Source of the DNA: Lucifuga dentata
Lineage: Eukaryota > Chordata > Actinopteri > Ophidiiformes > Bythitidae
NCBI GenBank assembly: GCA_014773175.1
Contig: VXCM01001469.1
Location: forward strand, 124,001 to 188,000
Length of the DNA stretch: 64,000 nucleotides
Direction: 5' to 3'
The notes beneath the pieces are model-generated. The model was not told the DNA's origin. It saw only the letters and a list, made by a program, of their open reading frames with translations, and did no database searches. Each line of letters opens with the position of its first letter. Position 1 is the stretch's first letter. Shown one piece after another: positions 12,194 to 23,300 of this stretch. The translations under genes were made by a program, and so were the position numbers.

Positions 12194-12326
12194 CGTGATT
12201 GTCAGCAGTTAATGAAGAAGATAAAATCAGTTCAACATGGTCCAGCTTGTCTTTTTGTCCCTTTCTTTCCTTCAGTCTGTATGTGCCAGCTGGCCGGCAC
12301 TGCTGGGTCCTTATAAATTGACGTCA
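12194..12326 (-). promoter_or_regulatory. Candidate alternative dnajb5 promoter with CRE, TATA-like box and first exon
   Basis: Read on the minus strand, a perfect palindromic CRE, TGACGTCA (12319-12326), is followed two bases later by TTTATAAGG. About 90 bases downstream is a good splice donor, CACG|GTAGGA, at 12193/12194. This order (CRE, TATA, short leader, donor) suits an inducible first exon spliced to the acceptor at 11142. It is inferred from motifs alone. The donor lies only about ten bases from the 11857-12183 repeat. Confidence 0.4.
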
Positions 12327-12655
12327 GGACGCCGAAGGAGAGGATCACCGGCTCCGAAATAACCGGTGACAAACGTTAAGGCGCATCTGACGTTTCACTG
12401 GAAAACCTCAAGCTACCGGCACAATCCGACACTTATAGCAGACAACTACAGTGTTTTATGTCAGCAAAAAATGGATTATAAGCAGACAACGGACTAGATC
12501 AGAGACAATAAAGCTCCAAAAGTTGTAACCCAAAGATCAAGATTATACTAAGATTATGAGGAAAATCCATATTTAGGTTGAAATATAGATACGAAGCTGC
12601 AGTTCCACAGGTTTATAAAGATGATACCTTTAAATCAGAAATGTGCATTTCTTAC

Positions 12656-12760
12656 CGAGCCCGCTGCTTTGTGTCTGATCCCGCTCCGGTCTGTGTCTGA
12701 CTATCCGTTTGCGGAGAGGATAGCAGCAGCAGACAGGGCTCCGGGGTTTGCTCAAGGTCT
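12656..12760 (-). promoter_or_regulatory. Probable dnajb5 untranslated first exon
   Basis: The minus strand carries a GC-richer segment ending in GGGCTCG|GTAAGAAATG, a strong donor at 12655/12656, positioned upstream of the leader-exon acceptor at 11142. The 5' limit is a guess, because a CA tract and an assembly duplication begin at 12762. Either this exon, the 12194 candidate or both may be used. Confidence 0.45.
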
Positions 12761-12761
12761 G

Positions 12762-12762
12762 G

Positions 12763-12797
<35 letters not shown>

Positions 12798-12826
12798 GAA
12801 TTAAGTTTGACCGAAGAATTGGCANG

Positions 12827-12861
<35 letters not shown>

Positions 12862-12888
12862 GAATTAAGTTTGACCGAAGAATTGGCA
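12762..12888. repeat. 63-base direct duplication (with CA tract) around a single N (12825)
   Basis: Bases 12762-12824 and 12826-12888 match, each containing a CA run and then GGAATTAAGTTTGACCGAAG. This is the same single-N signature as at 1138, 14098, 51476 and 54879. Confidence 0.85.
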
Positions 12889-12976
12889 GGTTTAAAAACT
12901 GACCGGTGTTTTAATTATGCCTTCACTGACAGGTCAGCAGACATGACAAGGGTGTGAAAAAACAAAGACATATTTG

Positions 12977-12977
<1 letters not shown>

Positions 12978-13025
<48 letters not shown>
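12978..13025. repeat. (GA)n microsatellite ending at an N
   Basis: Pure GA run stopped by the single N at 13026. No flanking duplicate is visible here. Confidence 0.9.
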
Positions 13026-13149
13026 NCATGGACAAAGCCCCATATATCTGACACCATAACATGTACTGAAAAGCAGCCTCACACATGTTCCTGCACTGGG
13101 TTACATTTCACCCTGTATCAGACCTGCTTTTGGTGTTCCTCCCCCCCCA

Positions 13150-13430
13150 CACACACACACACAGGCACGACTTGATGTTCTATCTTTTTGCAGACTGAAA
13201 ATTGATTTTAGAGTCAAATCTTACTTCCCTAACCCCCCAAACGCAAATAGTAATCCCAATCTTTTCCTAAATCTTAACCCAAACATAGCCTAAAACTTCC
13301 AAAACAACCCCCAATTTAAATTTAATCTTAATCTTGACCCTAATTCTCATGTTAATCCCAGGCCTCAGCCTAATACTAATTTCGATAACCTGGTTTATAT
13401 GAGGACCACCAAAACGTCCACATGCAGAAT
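13150..13430. repeat. Fish dispersed repeat, CA tract plus CCTAA-rich filler (copy 2)
   Basis: A CA run at 13150-13163 is followed by CCTAACCCC, repeated AATCTTAACCC-like units and then TATGAGGACCACCAAAACGTCC. This is the same arrangement as at 7388-7600. Confidence 0.5.
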
Positions 13431-13711
13431 TTTGTCTTCATCCATCCTCAAGCACTTTTGGATCTCAGAAAAAAACTGTAAATGTCACCCAGCCATCATC
13501 CCTGCACATGAATTTACAGTTCAGTAGATCAAGCCTCAAAAGACAAGAGCAGAGGGAGGTTTATTCTTTGTGATGCCTACTTAGATTTCTAAATATCACA
13601 TATATTACACCACCAGTGGAGGTCTGAGTCATATTGATGACTTTTACCAATAAGTGCACAGGAAAGTACAGTCAGGGGGCGAACTGCTTCTGCTTTGATT
13701 GGTTAGTGAGT

Positions 13712-13774
<63 letters not shown>
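13712..13774. repeat. (GA)n microsatellite
   Basis: GAGTGAGTGA leads into a GA run with one AAAG interruption near 13749. Confidence 0.9.
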
Positions 13775-13775
<1 letters not shown>

Positions 13776-14032
13776 ACTAAAGACTCATTTAAGCTTGAGT
13801 CATCTGTCGCAACATCTCTCCCTCATTGCTGATGAGGTGCAAGAAAGGTGGGTGCCTCAGTGGAGGAGTCTGTCTGACACACTCAAACACACAGTTACCC
13901 ACTTTCCTCTCTTAGTCACACGCATGTACTTGTATAGTTACATATAGATTAGGTCTGAAAACAGTGAGTTGGTGTTGGTTGCTCAGTTTGTTGCATTGCT
14001 ATGGAGGAGAATGGACGGAGACATTCCTTTAT

Positions 14033-14163
14033 GTCCAGCTGAGTGTGTATTTGGCAGCCGGTGCAGCTGTCCCACCACAGCAACTGGTCAGAGTGTTNGT
14101 CCAGCTGAGTGTGTATTTGGCAGCCGGTGCAGCTGTCCCACCACAGCAACTGGTCAGAGTGTT
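14033..14163. repeat. 65-base direct duplication around a single N (14098)
   Basis: Bases 14033-14097 and 14099-14163 are identical non-repetitive sequence. Because the block is complex sequence, this is among the clearest cases of the unmerged-overlap artefact. Confidence 0.9.
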
Positions 14164-14289
14164 ATTCTACTCAGTCTGTGGCAGCAGATCATGAGAAAAT
14201 CAGCTGTAATCTAATAATTGATATAATCGTGCATTGTTAAAGTAAAAATTTAAAGGACCATACCATCCATTTTGTACATTGTAAAATGT

Positions 14290-14476
14290 GACAAGTTGAT
14301 CTTACTTAAAAAAATCTAGGAAACCGATTGCCTTGAAAAAGTTAAGTAAATGTAACTATATAGTCTTAAGTTCAATTAGACATGAAGTAAACATAACTTA
14401 AGACTAATAGTTATATTTACTTACCCTTTTCAAGGCAATCAGTTTCCTAGATTTTTTTAAATACATTTAACTTGAC
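14290..14476. mobile_element. Hairpin-type MITE (long inverted repeat)
   Basis: The arm 14304-14372 (ACTTAAAAAAATCTAGGAAA...GTCTTAAGTT) is matched by the reverse complement of 14396-14463, with a loop of about 23 bases. The similarity extends weakly outward to CAAGTT at both ends. There is no coding capacity, and the target duplication is not clear. It looks like a non-autonomous foldback element. Confidence 0.75.
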
Positions 14477-14785
14477 TGCAGTGTTTGATTGCAAGACTTT
14501 TACTTGTAACAGAGTTTTTCCATTGTTATGTTATTAATTTTACCTGAGTGAAGGATTTAAATGTTTCTACCACTGCAGCCAGGTTTTCTTACATCTTACT
14601 GCCAGGACTGTTGTTGCATAATAAATCAGATTCTAGGTTTCAGAGAAAATAATCAAATTGCTGCAGCAGTATACAGTGTACTTTGAATGCCAGAGCACAG
14701 AAGCCAGTCTGTTTTTGGACTGAGCATAGTTTGTGTGTTTATGTCTGCACACTAATAGCCACTGATGACCAGTGGGGGTTGATTA

Positions 14786-14786
14786 C

Positions 14787-14865
<79 letters not shown>

Positions 14866-14895
14866 NCACACACACACACACACACACACACACAG
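14786..14895. repeat. Long (CA)n microsatellite with an N
   Basis: About 110 bases of CA with a single N at 14866. The repeat length is not reliable across the N. Confidence 0.9.
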
Positions 14896-17380
14896 TGAAC
14901 ACTCAAACAGTCTAGGAACAGTTATTCCTGATCAGATACTGGGTTTCCATGGTGATACAGGAATTCGCCAGACAGTAGTGTGCATGCCAAGAATTCTGTC
15001 TCAGCAACTGGTCCATCATACATGTGTGTATGTGTGTGTGTGTTTGAGAGAACGAGATGTGTTAAAGAGGAGCTATCCACTGAGGCTAATGTTTCAACCC
15101 AAACTGTCACACAGTTAGCAACTGGCACAGCATCCTTCCCCATCTGAGCTGAGACAAGATAACAGAGGGTTGATTAGACGGCACGAGACGACAGATGAAG
15201 GCTTCACAGAATACACTGGAAGCCATTTGGACTGTGAAAAGGAGACAGTAATAAGTGTTGGTAAGCATCTCCCACCTCCTCACTCCGTCTTACAGCCTCA
15301 GAACACCCTGTCCTTTCCACTTCCTCTCTCACTTCTACCCCTCTTGTAACCATAGAGACCACTGTTGCCTGAAAAGACTTTCTCTCCCAGACAGGGGTGT
15401 CAAATGAGGACGCTGCAAGCTTATGTACACATACATACACTTCCAAAAGTAAAAAGCTCAGTTGAAAGATTCTCAGCATGTGTATCCCTGAAATGATCTT
15501 CCTAAGCAAATGAAACAAATAGAATATTTTCAAACACATACATATTCACACTAGAACATTGGGGTGTGAATGTCAATCAAATTACTCAGACACAGTGCTT
15601 GCATGTTATAATGGTTTCATAGTCAAGCAAGCTTTTATTTCCCTTAGACCATCAGCATCGTTATGCACAGAGCATACAGATTACACACCAGTTTTGTTGT
15701 AGAAGCTGAAATCTTTATTGTCTCACTGTGGCACTAAACTCACTCCTAGATCCCTTTGGCTCGCTCACTGCTCCTTTATGGCTCTGCTCATAATGCAGTG
15801 TCCTACTTAATTCTCTTTCCATGTGACCTGTCCAGGAAGTTAAGAATAGTATATGGTCCCACATCACAGAGATGGCTGATAAACACCAGCTGAGACATTT
15901 ATTTTCCTTTATTGAAGGGCATGTTGTTTTATGCAACCTGGCTCTGGTGCTCCCTCCTCCAGCAGCCCTGCAGACCTATTTCTCAATGACTCACAAAAAG
16001 AAATGCTTATGACATGAACACAGTCATTACCTAGCACAGGCAATAATTCAGGCTGCAAGCTGCATAAGTGCAGCACAAATATTAATATCGAGATGGCACA
16101 GATCAACAGAAAAGGTGAACTGATAAGGAGATTTAAAATATGGCAGCTATCTTTGTCTAACAAATGAACTAAAATTTGCCTTCACTTGTCACTATCGATT
16201 TGCCAGTTTGCATGTATGTATACAACTCCAATTATATATTGTAAGGAGCTGCAACAGCCTAACTTCCCTGCTCCTTTAGTAATACCACAGCTTGAGCATT
16301 TTGTTAATGCATCTATATGGAAGCAAAGCGTTTTTGTACATTTTACAAGGTACTTTCTGTATGTTCTCTGCATGTGCTGTTTTAGAGCAAAATGATTGTG
16401 ACTAAGAGAAACAGAATACATAATCAAGAAGGTTTAAGTCCTTCAGGAGACAAAAATGACATTTCTTTGGCAGAGACAAGGAAAGCACTTTTGGCTGTAC
16501 ATAAAAATAACAGAAATAATGTTTTGCTACTAAACATGGTCATTTCATAGAGTCAGCAGATGTGTATTCAGCTGTATGTGTACCAGGATTCAGACATTTC
16601 TTCCAAATGCAATGTTAGCACCACTAATTTACTTCAAGGGTTGCACCAGCCAGTAGATCCTGTTTAGGAGTTGTTCTGATACACCCCCCACTCCCCCTTA
16701 AGAAGCAGGTGGGCCTATTAGACCTGCCCTTCATCTTCCTCCATACTATCTGTGGGCCCTTCAGCTTTTTTCAGTTAGATTCCACATACAGGTGTGAAAC
16801 TCAGACCCAAAGACCAATATTCACATGGCACATTGTCATGATTCAGTGACATCTGAGATGAACTCTGATTCATTAATTATCAATAAATATGTGCAACACT
16901 GCTTCAATTAAGAATAGATTGGATTGTGCTGAAAACCAACAGGCAAGTTATATAAAAAGCAACAAGGCATTAAACGAGCAAAAACAGCAAAGTGCAGGAA
17001 AAAGGTCAGACACAGCAATAGTACATAACATTTCTTATTTGTCTCACTGGTTCCATGCTTAACTGTACAGTACAGTTCAAAAAAGACTTTTTCTTTTTCA
17101 CAGATGTCCAGTGAGCTTTGGTGAAAAGTCACTTTCTTTCACACAAAGTCCTAGCTGACAGGAGAGGTCGCTCTTGCTGACATAACAGCACAGTGTCACT
17201 GCTTTGTGGTCACGATTTATCAAATACACTACCAGTGCTGGAAGCTCAATGTTCCAGCAAATAACTCTGGGCAGAACAGAAGTTTGCTGTTGGTGCCACA
17301 GAGGAAAAACACCCTTCCAAACTCCAGCATGAGTGTCAGCGTGTAATTGCTTGCAGTACTAACAAGACAGTGCTCAAAAC

Positions 17381-20300
17381 TTAATGAATAATGTGGAGGT
17401 ATCTGAGGTTGGGGTACAGGAGGTTGGCTAGCAGCGCCAGCAGTCGGGGTCCATCTTTGAGGCAGTGTCCTGGGTAGCGGATGAACTGTATAGCCTTATT
17501 CACAGATTCCTCTAATTCAGCATACTGCTTATTGCTGGGCATCGCCTCTAAGATTCCCAAGGTCTGTATCCAAAGAAAACAAGAAATACAAGTTATTTTT
17601 AGCAGCAGGTTACAGATTAGAAAATGAAAATACACTGTATTTTCTTTTTTTTTGCAGCGTACTTGTTGTGCTTTCGCAGAGAGCTGCAAGTCACTGGTGG
17701 GTTGCAGACGAAGCTGAGTCTCTGACGGCACCTGGACTGAGAGGAATGCTGCCAGACTGCGTACCACCACTCTGAATCTAGAGACATGAAGCAGACACTC
17801 ATCAACACCTGGTTCATCCACACTGATACACATTTTTTTCTATAAGGTCTACCAGTATTTTTAATCTGCCAATAAAATACGTTAGCTTGCCTATTAGAAA
17901 CAGGAGACCGCTTCCCCAGGCCTATAGCTCCGAGCAGCCCAGAGTTGAGTCTCTCTTCTCCCAGCTGAAACAGCCTGGTCTGTAACCGCAACAGACCCAA
18001 CACGACTCCTGACACGTCAGTCTGGCCCGCCTGTGGCTGCAGCTGCTCCACTGACAAACTCAGAGCCTTGTGCCACCAAAGAAACAGTTTGGCTTCATCA
18101 CCTGGACCACTGGACACACAAAAGACATGACAGTGTGTATACTGGGTAATCCGTGTACAAATCATACAGCAGCACATGTGGACATGCAAAATATGACGTG
18201 TCAAAATAAAGAAGGGAACGTGGTCCAGACCTGGGGAAGACCTGAGTGGTCCATGTGTTAATTAGAGCCAGTGTCCTCCTCTCATTTGCTGCTGTGTGTT
18301 CAGTGTTAAGGCGCTGCAGGATGAAGGCATAGAGTGTGAGGAAGCTGCCTCCTGATTGGCTCTCAGAGAGGAAGTCATCTACTGTCAGCTCAGGAACCTG
18401 CAGCGATGCCAACACAGGACCCCAACCCACAGACTCCTCCTCTGCTGAACAAGGAGAAAGATACACGTGATATAAAGACAATGCAATCCTTCAGATCAAT
18501 AAAATAGGACGGTGCCAAAAACAACTTAAATGATTTCTTTGGTTACTGTGGTTGAAGTAAGCTGTGATGCAGGTCTCCATGATGCGTGTCATGTGACGTA
18601 CAGATGCAAGACAGCAGGAGCAAGCCGTGAGAAGAGGCAGGATAGGAAAGCCCCTCCCTTTCCTGTACAGCCAGGCAATCACGTGAGCTGCAAGTGCCTC
18701 GCCTGTGGAGACGCCCACTCTGTTCAGCAAAGCCAGCGCATCACTGAACAGACTGCAGAACGCCATGTGCCTCTGCTCTAAACCCGTCTCTGCAGAGAAC
18801 AAGAAGATGAACAATGGAAATACAGGTGATAAAACAAAGGAGAAATAGTTATGGGAGTAGAGCCAAGTCCTGCTGTCACTGACTACCAATGGTTGGCAAT
18901 GTCATTGAGGATGACAATGAAAGCGTCTTACCTGCTGGATTGAATGTGACAATGCTCTCCAGTAGCGTCTCCAGCTGTGTCTCCAGGCTGCTGAGGCTGA
19001 TGCTGCCTCCTTGTTCCAAATTCACCAAGGACTGGATGCACCAGCACACATATGTTCCAGCCTTCAGCGTCTCCTCCTGACAGAGAGAAAGTAACAGACA
19101 TTGAAAAGAGACCAGAGATCAGTTTCCTGTTCGTTTTTTGGGAGACGTGAGATGGGGTGGCAAATCCAGATCCTGAGTTTAGGCATGATTCTAGGTCAAA
19201 TCTTGTCGAGTTGAGCTAAAGACATTTACATTGTGAAACTCTTCTGTCTCACCCTGTGTGGAGCTGCATGGGGGCTGGGGTGGAGCCCGGCAGCACTACG
19301 CAGTGATTTGAGCAGCAGCTGAGGCGCAGAATCAGCACTGAGCATCAGTGAAGGAGGGTAGTGAGTGCTGACGTATCCCAGAACGCCCTGATATGAGGAC
19401 AGGTCCAGCTGGTGCCAGGGCAGGGAAGTGGACTGGACCAGCAGACTGAGTAGAGGGGAATCCTGGAGGTTAAGAGACAAAAAAGAAGAATTAATTGAAA
19501 ATGGAAAAAGGGTGTGACGTTGTATGTAACAGCGACTCTGATGTGAAAACAGAATAGTTTGGACTCACCTGCTGGCTGAGGAGCTGGTCCTCTTTTGTCA
19601 GAAAAACTAGCATGTATAATAAATAAACCAACATGGTGTGTGAGTCCTTCTGAGGAGCTGTGTTGGGTAGAGCTGGGTATGTTGTAGAGGTGGGTGGTGC
19701 TTGAAGGTGCTCACTTAGGACGCTGACCCAGTTAACCTCACACAGCACTTCTCCCAGAAACAGGAAGCAGCTCTTGGGACTTCCTCTCTCCACCTTTAGG
19801 CACAGCAAAGTGAGGAGTGAAAAAAACAAAACAAAACAAAAATAAGGACTATTAAAAAATGAAAGCCCTGGTGGCTCGACTGACTGTAATGAATAATGCA
19901 TCAGCCATGTTAGTCGTAAATAAAAAAAATTTATATTTATTATAACACATTTAATCTCAACAAAATTATCGGTATCCATACTGAATAACACCATAATACC
20001 ATAATGTCAACAATACTGTATGTGGGTCTTCAGGGACTTGACCAGGATCAGTGACAACCTGTTCAGGCTATAACTATTCAGGTCAGACTCATCGGATTCA
20101 ATCAAGGAAGAAAAGAGTGGAAGGAAAGAGGTTTGTCATGCATGATTAATTCAGTGTGCAGTGTTTAGGGGAGGGGTCAGGGTTGGTAGGTCAGGAGTCA
20201 GAGGTCAGAGGGTGTCTTACATTAAACAGCTGCTCCATAAGCTGAGTGTCTGGGTGCAGGTGTCTCCAGGGCAGGCTTCGGAGGTGTGTGTGGTACAGGT

Positions 20301-23300
20301 AGAGCAGGTACTCTGGTGTACGGGCAGAGGTGCAGCTCTCACAGTACTGCATCATACACAGCCACAGAGCACCTCTCTGACCAGGGAGCAGACGATCTTT
20401 AAAACATAACACCAACAAACGTGCACACACACACACTGATGAAATACTTAAACAACAAAGGCAACAAAGATTAGCAGCACTTAAAACACAATTGCTTATG
20501 AACCGGACTAAAACTAACTGCTAGGGACCCACCTCTGAATTTCTGGTGCAGTGTGTCATTGAGCTGAACATACAGGCCAACGAGACATCCTGCTGCGCTT
20601 GCATCAGTCTCAAGCCAGGGGAAACACCTAAGGTTATTGATACGTTATATTTATAACTTGTTATAAATATACTGTACATTGGCATTACTTGTGCGCTAAT
20701 TTTAGTTTTCGCTATAAAGGATTTTTTACAGATCAGAAGAATCAGTACATACATCTGACGATGTAAGGAATTCTAATGTGTAATGGCTGACATATCTATA
20801 GAAGTTATAAGTTATATAACTATATAACTTATTATAGTTATATAACTATAACTCAGAAATAAACCTCCAATGTGTTGTTTTCTACCTGACCAGTGTTTTT
20901 TATGCTTTGTTTTGTGTTGTTTTGTGTAATGTCTCATGTATTTCAAAGATGAAGGACTTTCCAATTCAAGAAACAGCAACATGAACTGTTACAACAAAAT
21001 CCACACCTGCTATCCATTCACTAAACATATCAAGCAATATGTCTAAAAAATAAAGCTTGTATCATATGAATATTGTTTTAACATCAATAGACAATATGTT
21101 TAATCATTCTTTTCATATCTGTCAGCTAGATAACAGTTTTCCTTATCATCTAAAACAATAAAAGACTGACAGCAGATGATGAATCATGCTTACCTGACAT
21201 CATCAGTGTCCAGAGGAAGGATCCAAGACTTAAACAATTGAATAATCTTGCTGTGTAGTTCCTGCAGAGCTGTGAGAGTGCAAAGACATTTCACTTTTCA
21301 ATGACATTACTAAAAAACAAATAATGAAACAAATAAGCTGCATTCTATCCCTTAGCCTGAAGTTATCAGGATTTTTGCATATTACCTTTCAGTACTTTGC
21401 TGCTGCCTACTGACTCTCTGGCACAGCTGCTGAGCTGCATGTTGATCAGACAGTTAATCAAATAGCCCCAGAAGGAAACCACCTCGCTGATGTATGGTAT
21501 CCAAGCAGAGTAGAGGCCGAAGCTACGAAGGTCTGGCTTATTAAGGCGACTCCGTAGGAAGTAATCACTCAGCCAATCCACTGTCTCACCCACCTATCAG
21601 GAAGCAGCAAACAAATGGTACATTCCAAGCAACTACCAGCTGAGCATACATACAAGCACTATTATCAAAAATGACAACATTAGCCATGAGATCTGACTCA
21701 TGTCACCTGCTGAGCAGAGAGGCTGATGGGGGATCTGTAGGGAGAGCTTGGGAGTCCAGTAGAATGGCCTGGGATATCAGCACTGCAGAGTGCTTGTTCA
21801 TCTTTACTCTTGCTGCTACGGGGTGCTGGTGAGCAACCCAGCACTCGTAGAGTCACTTTCCAGCACTCTGGACTCAGTAACTGGTCTGAGGAACCTGGTA
21901 ATATTAAAAAAAAATGTTAAAAGGCCTTTATTTGTTATTTAACACCTAAAACCAGAAGCATTACTGCAAAGAGCAAACTGCCTCTTTATGAGACAAGACT
22001 TAACTTTTCTAGCCTAATCATTTAACACTGAAGGTAATAACCACAAAATTTTCGACTAAATGAATGACACTTCAACTGGTGGTTTGCACATACACACACA
22101 CTTACTGGTCATAAGCAGACGCAGGCAATCACTGTAGTGGTCAGGGAAATGGTGGCGTAAAAGCCAGGTCCAATGTTTGGTGAAAAGGTGGAAAGGTATG
22201 AGAAATTCAGGCTCCGGGTCTCTCCCACAGACACAGAGAGCTCCGTGGACCAATTCCAGCAAACGGGTTCTCTCAGAAAACACAGGATTGGCTTCATTCA
22301 GCCACTGGGGCAGATCAAACTGCAGGCAGAGAATTTGGAATCAGCGGGACTACCATAACTTTACAGTTTGAATACAACAATATGAAATGTATTTGTGACT
22401 GCGCTAACCTTAGTGAGCAGCATGAAAATGACATCAGAACTGTCAAGGTGCAACGATGCCACTACATCCTGGTACAGGAAGACGAGCTGATTGGGTGCCG
22501 CATTGGGAGTGAAGAAGGGGGAAATCAGCGGGCAGAGACGCCTCTGTTCCAGGATGGTCTTCAGAACACGGCCACATTCTTCTGCGTTACCTTGGATAAA
22601 CACCTGCACACAAAACATCAACATATACATGTCTAATTTAAACAAGAAATTGGCCCTGTCCCCCAATAGCATTCAGCCATATTCTTTTAATTTGTCTCTT
22701 TCCTTGTCTCTTTACTTTTTTGTGCTTGATTCATTCATGTCACAAACCACCTCCCCTCTGCCCAGGCACCAGCTCCACCAGGATTTGCTCATCATCCTGT
22801 ATGATGCTCCACAGACCTGTGCCTCTGTAGGCAGGAAAGGTCTTTGTCTAGACGATGTAGCTCATGCCAAACTAATCCTCAAATTGCATGGATCACGTTG
22901 GGAAGTCTCTGTATGTTAACTATAATCTGTTACTAATGAAAATTAGATTTTTTTTTTTTAAGTTTATGCTATTTTTGGTCTTTTACCTGTAATATATTTA
23001 GTTCATTTTTTTTTTTGCATTAAAGTTTTTTTTATTAATTTTCTTTGGAAGGCATGATACATGGCACAAAAAGAAGAAGAAGAAAAAAATGAACATGACT
23101 TGTTATATACACAGTGAGAGACATATGAATACATTATTATTACCTAACAAATCCAGTAAATCTAACAATACATAAATAATAATACTTAATTAATTAATAA
23201 TTAACTAATACCCCAAAAGGGGTATTAATCCTTTAACTCTCTCCTTAGTGAGGCACCTGGAGGCACCCTGGAGCAGGCAGGGTTAGGGTTCTTGCTCAAG

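Larger units (their letters stand above)
12889..17380. other. Intergenic region between dnajb5 and epg5, no gene recognised
   Basis: The region holds microsatellites (12978-13025, 13712-13774, 14786-14895), a repeat relic (13150-13430), an assembly duplication (14033-14163), a hairpin element (14290-14476) and otherwise unique A+T-rich sequence. The epg5 3' UTR must begin at 17380 and run left, but no canonical AATAAA lies within a few hundred bases of the stop. Confidence 0.55.

Noticed and set aside
12762..12888. Tandem duplication near the dnajb5 first exon considered as a regulatory repeat
   Set aside because: It is split by a lone N and has the 63-66 base length shared with other single-N junctions, so it is probably artefactual.
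13200..13400. CCTAA/CTTAACC-rich stretch considered as interstitial telomere repeat
   Set aside because: Units are irregular and never form tandem CCCTAA; it fits the dispersed repeat better.
14683..14898. Open reading of His-Thr repeats, with similar ones at 5781-6047, 10840-10900, 54049-54321
   Set aside because: CA/GT microsatellites are open in several frames and give repetitive peptides without meaning.
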